Both the position numbers and the translations under genes were made by a program. Positions 35,046 through 37,732 of a stretch of DNA of 37,732 bases are shown piece after piece (the first letter of the stretch is position 1; each line of letters opens with the position of its first letter). The DNA comes from Acetobacteraceae bacterium (lineage in GTDB: Bacteria > Pseudomonadota > Alphaproteobacteria > Acetobacterales > Acetobacteraceae): positions 1 to 37,732 of the forward strand of contig JALHQB010000050.1 of NCBI GenBank assembly GCA_022842185.1, given 5' to 3'. The notes under the pieces are model-generated. The model searched no databases. It worked only from the letters and a program-made list of their open reading frames with translations, and was not told the origin of the DNA.

Positions 35046-35091
35046 GACCCTCAGGCGCCGGGCGGCCCGCATCCGCAGGCCTTGGTTTCGC
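35046..35091 (+). repeat. 46-base dispersed repeat, copy B
   Basis: Matches the copy at 9435-9480 at 38 of 46 positions. In this copy the centre forms a shorter stem (GGCC pairs around CGCATCCGCA). It lies 38 bases past the stop of the iron-regulated small gene, in an otherwise empty 192-base gap. Confidence 0.75.
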
Positions 35092-35200
35092 GTCCGGCAC
35101 TGGTGCGATAGCCGCGGCGCATTTGCGCTCCCGGCCATGATACCGGGTAGCGGGCCGATCCTCATTCGGGGCGTCAGCCTCGCCCCTCGGCTGGGAAGCA

Positions 35201-35908
35201 CTACGCCGCCGGCTTGGCCCAGGCGATCGCGGCGCGTGCCAGCGCATCGATCGTATCCGCCACCGGGAACGGCAGTGCCGGCCCCGCACCGATGCCGAGC
35301 GGTATTTCAGTGCAGCCCAGCACCACCGCCCGCGCCCCGCGTTCGATCAGCCGCCGTGCGGTCTCGGCCAGCGGGGCGTAGGATTCCGTCACCCTGTTCG
35401 CCTTCACCAGGTCGATCGCCGGCATGACGATGCGCGCCATCTCGGCATCGGTGGGCGTCAGGCAGTCATAGCCGCGCGCCGCCAGGCGGTCCTGGTACAG
35501 CCGCATCGCCAGCGTGCCGGTGGTCGCCATCAGCCCGACCGGGCCGGCCGGCACGCGGTGACGCAGCAATTCATCCCCGGCGGCGTGAACGATGTGCAGG
35601 ATCGGCAGGCGGGTCGCTTCCTGCATGGCTTCGAACCAGCCATGGGCGGTGTTGCAGGGAATGGCGATGGCGCCGCAACCGGCGGCCTCCAGCCCACGGA
35701 TGCCGCGCAGCAGGCAGGGCAGGGGGTCCTCGCCCCCGGACAGCCGCGCTGCGGTGCGGTCGGGCACGCGCGGATCGGACCACAGGATCGACGGGATATG
35801 GTCCTGGTCCCGGTCGGCGGGCGTCAGCAGCGTCATCCGCTGCATGAAGGTCGCACCCGCCAGTGGCCCCATGCCACCAAGCACGCCCAGCACCCGCGCA
35901 TCGGTCAT
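35201..35908 (-). CDS. aspartate/glutamate racemase family protein
   Basis: A 235-residue cofactor-independent racemase. The two active-site cysteines are C85 in AIPCNTAHG and C199 in VLGCTEIPL, the pattern of aspartate racemase and related enzymes. It starts TDARVLGVLGGMGPLAGATF, the N-terminal family block. It could act on aspartate or another amino acid with two acid groups. Its ATG overlaps the TauE/SafE stop by 4 bases, so the two are on one transcript, which suggests that the permease moves a related carboxylate (inference). Confidence 0.9.
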   Translation of the reverse strand: MTDARVLGVLGGMGPLAGATFMQRMTLLTPADRDQDHIPSILWSDPRVPDRTAARLSGGEDPLPCLLRGIRGLEAAGCGAIAIPCNTAHGWFEAMQEATRLPILHIVHAAGDELLRHRVPAGPVGLMATTGTLAMRLYQDRLAARGYDCLTPTDAEMARIVMPAIDLVKANRVTESYAPLAETARRLIERGARAVVLGCTEIPLGIGAGPALPFPVADTIDALARAAIAWAKPAA

Positions 35909-36666
35909 GCGAAAATTCCGTCCCAGGTCAGTTTCACACCGGTCACCAGCAACAGCGCGTACAGCAGCTTGTAGAACAACGCATCCGACACGTGCTTCTG
36001 CAGCCAGATCCCAAGATACACGCCCACCGGCGCCAGCGGCAGCAGCACCAGCGCGGTGGACAGGTTCGCCGCCGACAGGTTCCCCAGCAAAAAGTACGGG
36101 ATCAGCTTCACGTAGTTGACGATCCCGAAGAAGACGACCGTGGTCGCCGCCATTACCTGCCGTTCCAACTGCCGCGGATACAGATAGATGGCGAGGGGTG
36201 GCGACCCGGCATGGGCGATGGTGCTGGTGAAGCCCGCCGCCGCCGCGCAGATGCCGCCCTTCACCGCGTCATGCGGGGCGACCGGCGGCGGCTCGCGGTG
36301 CCGCGCCAGCCAGACCGTGCGGGCCAGGAACAGCAGGGTCGTCACCCCGACCATCGCCTTGATGACCTGGTCCGAGAACAGCGTGAAGGTGACCCCGCCG
36401 AGCAGGATGCCGAGCAGCCCGCCCGGGACCAGCACGCGCATCTCCCGCTTGTCCCACTTGCCCCACCAGGCGCGCAGGCCCGAGACATCCATCGCGCACA
36501 GCAGCGGCAGCGCGATCCCCGCGGCGACCGGCGCGGGCACCGCCAGGGCCATCATCGGCACCATCATGTTGCCGGCGCCACCGGCGAAGCCGCCCTTGCT
36601 GATGCCGGTGATCAGCACCGCCGGGATGGCCAGGATGTAGAACCAGGGGTCGGTGAGGAAGGGCAA
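35905..36666 (-). CDS. TauE/SafE family membrane permease
   Basis: A 253-residue hydrophobic protein with eight or so spans. The repeated family motif is seen as ITGISKGGFAGGAGNMMVPMM near the N-terminus and AAGFTSTIAHAGSPPLAIYL in the second half. Substrates in the family include sulfite, taurine products and carboxylates. It is the first gene of a pair with the racemase gene and is divergent from the third TauE/SafE gene, with 74 bases between the starts. Confidence 0.9.
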   Translation of the reverse strand: MPFLTDPWFYILAIPAVLITGISKGGFAGGAGNMMVPMMALAVPAPVAAGIALPLLCAMDVSGLRAWWGKWDKREMRVLVPGGLLGILLGGVTFTLFSDQVIKAMVGVTTLLFLARTVWLARHREPPPVAPHDAVKGGICAAAAGFTSTIAHAGSPPLAIYLYPRQLERQVMAATTVVFFGIVNYVKLIPYFLLGNLSAANLSTALVLLPLAPVGVYLGIWLQKHVSDALFYKLLYALLLVTGVKLTWDGIFA

Positions 36667-36740
36667 GGCGGGGTGACGCTGAAAGGGTCAGCGTGTATGC
36701 CACATTCCTCCCACCCCGCCCATCTTGGACCAGCGTTGCC

Positions 36741-37571
36741 ATGGAACACCTGAACGACCCGATGTGGCTTGCCGGACTTGCCGCGGCGATGGCGCTGACG
36801 GGGCTGGTCTCGGGCACGCTGGCGGGCCTGCTGGGCGTGGGCGGCGGCATCGTCATCGTGCCGATCCTGTTCAGCGTCTTCCCGCTGTTCGGCATCGCCG
36901 AAAGCATCCAGATGAAGCTGGCGGTGGCCACCTCGCTCGCAACCATCATCCCGACTTCCATCCAGTCGGCGCGCAAGCACCATGCGAAGGGTGCGATGGA
37001 CATGGCGCTGCTGCGGTCCATCTGGCCGGCGATGCTCGCGGGCGTGGCGCTTGGCACCTTTCTCGCGGTTTATGTGAAGGGCGAAGGGCTGACGGCGGTC
37101 TTCGCCGTGGTCGCCCTGATGGTCGCGCTGAACATGGGCTTCACCGGCGTCGATTTCAAAATCACCGAAAGCGTGCCGTCCGGGCCGCCGCGCGCGGCGC
37201 TGGGCATCGGCATCGGGTCGGTCAGCGCGATGATGGGCATCGGCGGCGGGACGCTCGGCGTGCCGATCCTGTCGATGTTCGGCGCGCCGATCCGCTCGGC
37301 GGTGGCGACATCCTCCGCCTTCGGCTTGATCATCTCGATCCCGGCCACCATTGGCTTCATCTGGGGCGGGTGGAACGATCCGCTCACGCCGCCCTGGTCG
37401 CTGGGCTATGTGAACCTGATCGGCTTCGCGCTGATCGCACCGACCTCCATCCTCGCCACGCCCTGGGGCGTGCACCTGGCGCACACCATCCCGCCGCTGT
37501 GGCTCAAGCGCGCCTTCGCGGCGTTCCTGTTCATCACCAGCCTCAAGATGTTCTGGTCGCTGTTCACCTGA
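36741..37571 (+). CDS. TauE/SafE family membrane permease
   Basis: A 276-residue permease. The family repeats are complete: GLVSGTLAGLLGVGGGIVIVPIL in the first half and GIGIGSVSAMMGIGGGTLGVPIL in the second. I start at the ATG giving MEHLNDPM; an in-frame ATG 48 bases upstream is less likely. It is close to the best-known TauE type and clearly different from the two other members in this window. Its 3' end overlaps the convergent esterase gene by 8 bases. Confidence 0.92.
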   Translation: MEHLNDPMWLAGLAAAMALTGLVSGTLAGLLGVGGGIVIVPILFSVFPLFGIAESIQMKLAVATSLATIIPTSIQSARKHHAKGAMDMALLRSIWPAMLAGVALGTFLAVYVKGEGLTAVFAVVALMVALNMGFTGVDFKITESVPSGPPRAALGIGIGSVSAMMGIGGGTLGVPILSMFGAPIRSAVATSSAFGLIISIPATIGFIWGGWNDPLTPPWSLGYVNLIGFALIAPTSILATPWGVHLAHTIPPLWLKRAFAAFLFITSLKMFWSLFT

Positions 37572-37732
37572 TCGCGGCGAAGAAGCGCCAAATCTCGCGC
37601 GTCGCGTCAGGGGCGCTGCCGGGCCACCCGGGCTTGCCCGCCGGCAGGGTCCACAGCACCGCCTCGGCACCGCCGCAGGCGAAGCGTTCGGCCGGCCCAT
37701 CGGCGCGGCCGGGCAGCGCCGCCGCGGCAGCC
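37564..37732 (-). CDS. esterase, LpqC/PHB-depolymerase type, C-terminal part (cut by window edge)
   Basis: The last 56 codons of a gene that enters from the right. The end reads EAVLWTLPAGKPGWPGSAPD then ATREIWRFFAAIR, which resembles the C-terminus of LpqC-type polyhydroxybutyrate depolymerase/feruloyl esterases (ELWT..GGGHTWPG..DA...IW.FF). The His of that motif, thought to be catalytic, is replaced here (AGKPGWPG). Family assignment from so short a piece is tentative. Confidence 0.5.
   Translation of the reverse strand, partial: AAAAALPGRADGPAERFACGGAEAVLWTLPAGKPGWPGSAPDATREIWRFFAAIR

Overview
The window is GC-rich alphaproteobacterial chromosome. The best guess is an Acetobacteraceae member such as Roseomonas or a relative. 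This rests on the atpHAGDC cluster standing apart from any F0 genes, the aroQ-accB-accC run, alphaproteobacterial protein types (ZapE, Aat, a type III ornithine decarboxylase) and dispersed short hairpin repeats. There are no rRNA or tRNA genes, no transposase, no CRISPR array and no phage gene that I can recognise. The genus is an inference.

Layout. 1-4.6 kb: start of a small secreted protein (cut by the edge), a family 61 glycosyltransferase, zapE, a TauE/SafE permease and a convergent RraA-family protein. 4.9-10.1 kb: the F1 ATP synthase operon atpH-A-G-D-C, with a repeat-bearing gap before atpC, followed by a di-iron protein resembling acyl-ACP desaturase. 11.1-12.0 kb: a gene-free stretch with two inverted copies of a two-hairpin repeat and the leader of an ornithine decarboxylase gene. 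13.3-15.9 kb: an Lrp-type regulator, aat, and an ECF41-type sigma factor with its carboxymuconolactone-decarboxylase partner behind a near-textbook ECF41 promoter. 15.9-17.3 kb: an orphan Phd antitoxin and thiS-thiG. 17.4-20.3 kb: aroQ-accB-accC, then a Gdx/SugE guanidinium exporter behind a two-hairpin guanidine-II riboswitch. 20.3-26.6 kb (minus strand): GMC oxidoreductase, THUMP-type RNA methyltransferase, a DUF6295-like protein with a dienelactone hydrolase, a P450 and a secreted protein. 26.9-28.7 kb: a solitary CHAT-type caspase-like protease in visibly less GC-rich DNA. 29.1-32.6 kb: rpmJ, a small secreted protein and glycolate oxidase glcD-glcE without glcF. 32.7-37.7 kb: a secreted protein, tartrate/D-malate dehydrogenase, a small gene behind two Fur-like boxes, an Asp/Glu racemase, two TauE/SafE permeases and the tail of an esterase.

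Most of the window is housekeeping and central metabolism: energy (F1 ATPase), fatty acid synthesis (accBC), thiamine thiazole, shikimate, polyamine and two-carbon acid oxidation. The unusual parts are between or beside these genes: the CHAT protease island; two operons (accB-accC and glcD-glcE) whose intercistronic gap is filled by a tandem-repeat small ORF overlapping both neighbours; the guanidine-II riboswitch; the self-contained ECF41 module; a probable iron-responsive small gene; and three families of short hairpin repeats.
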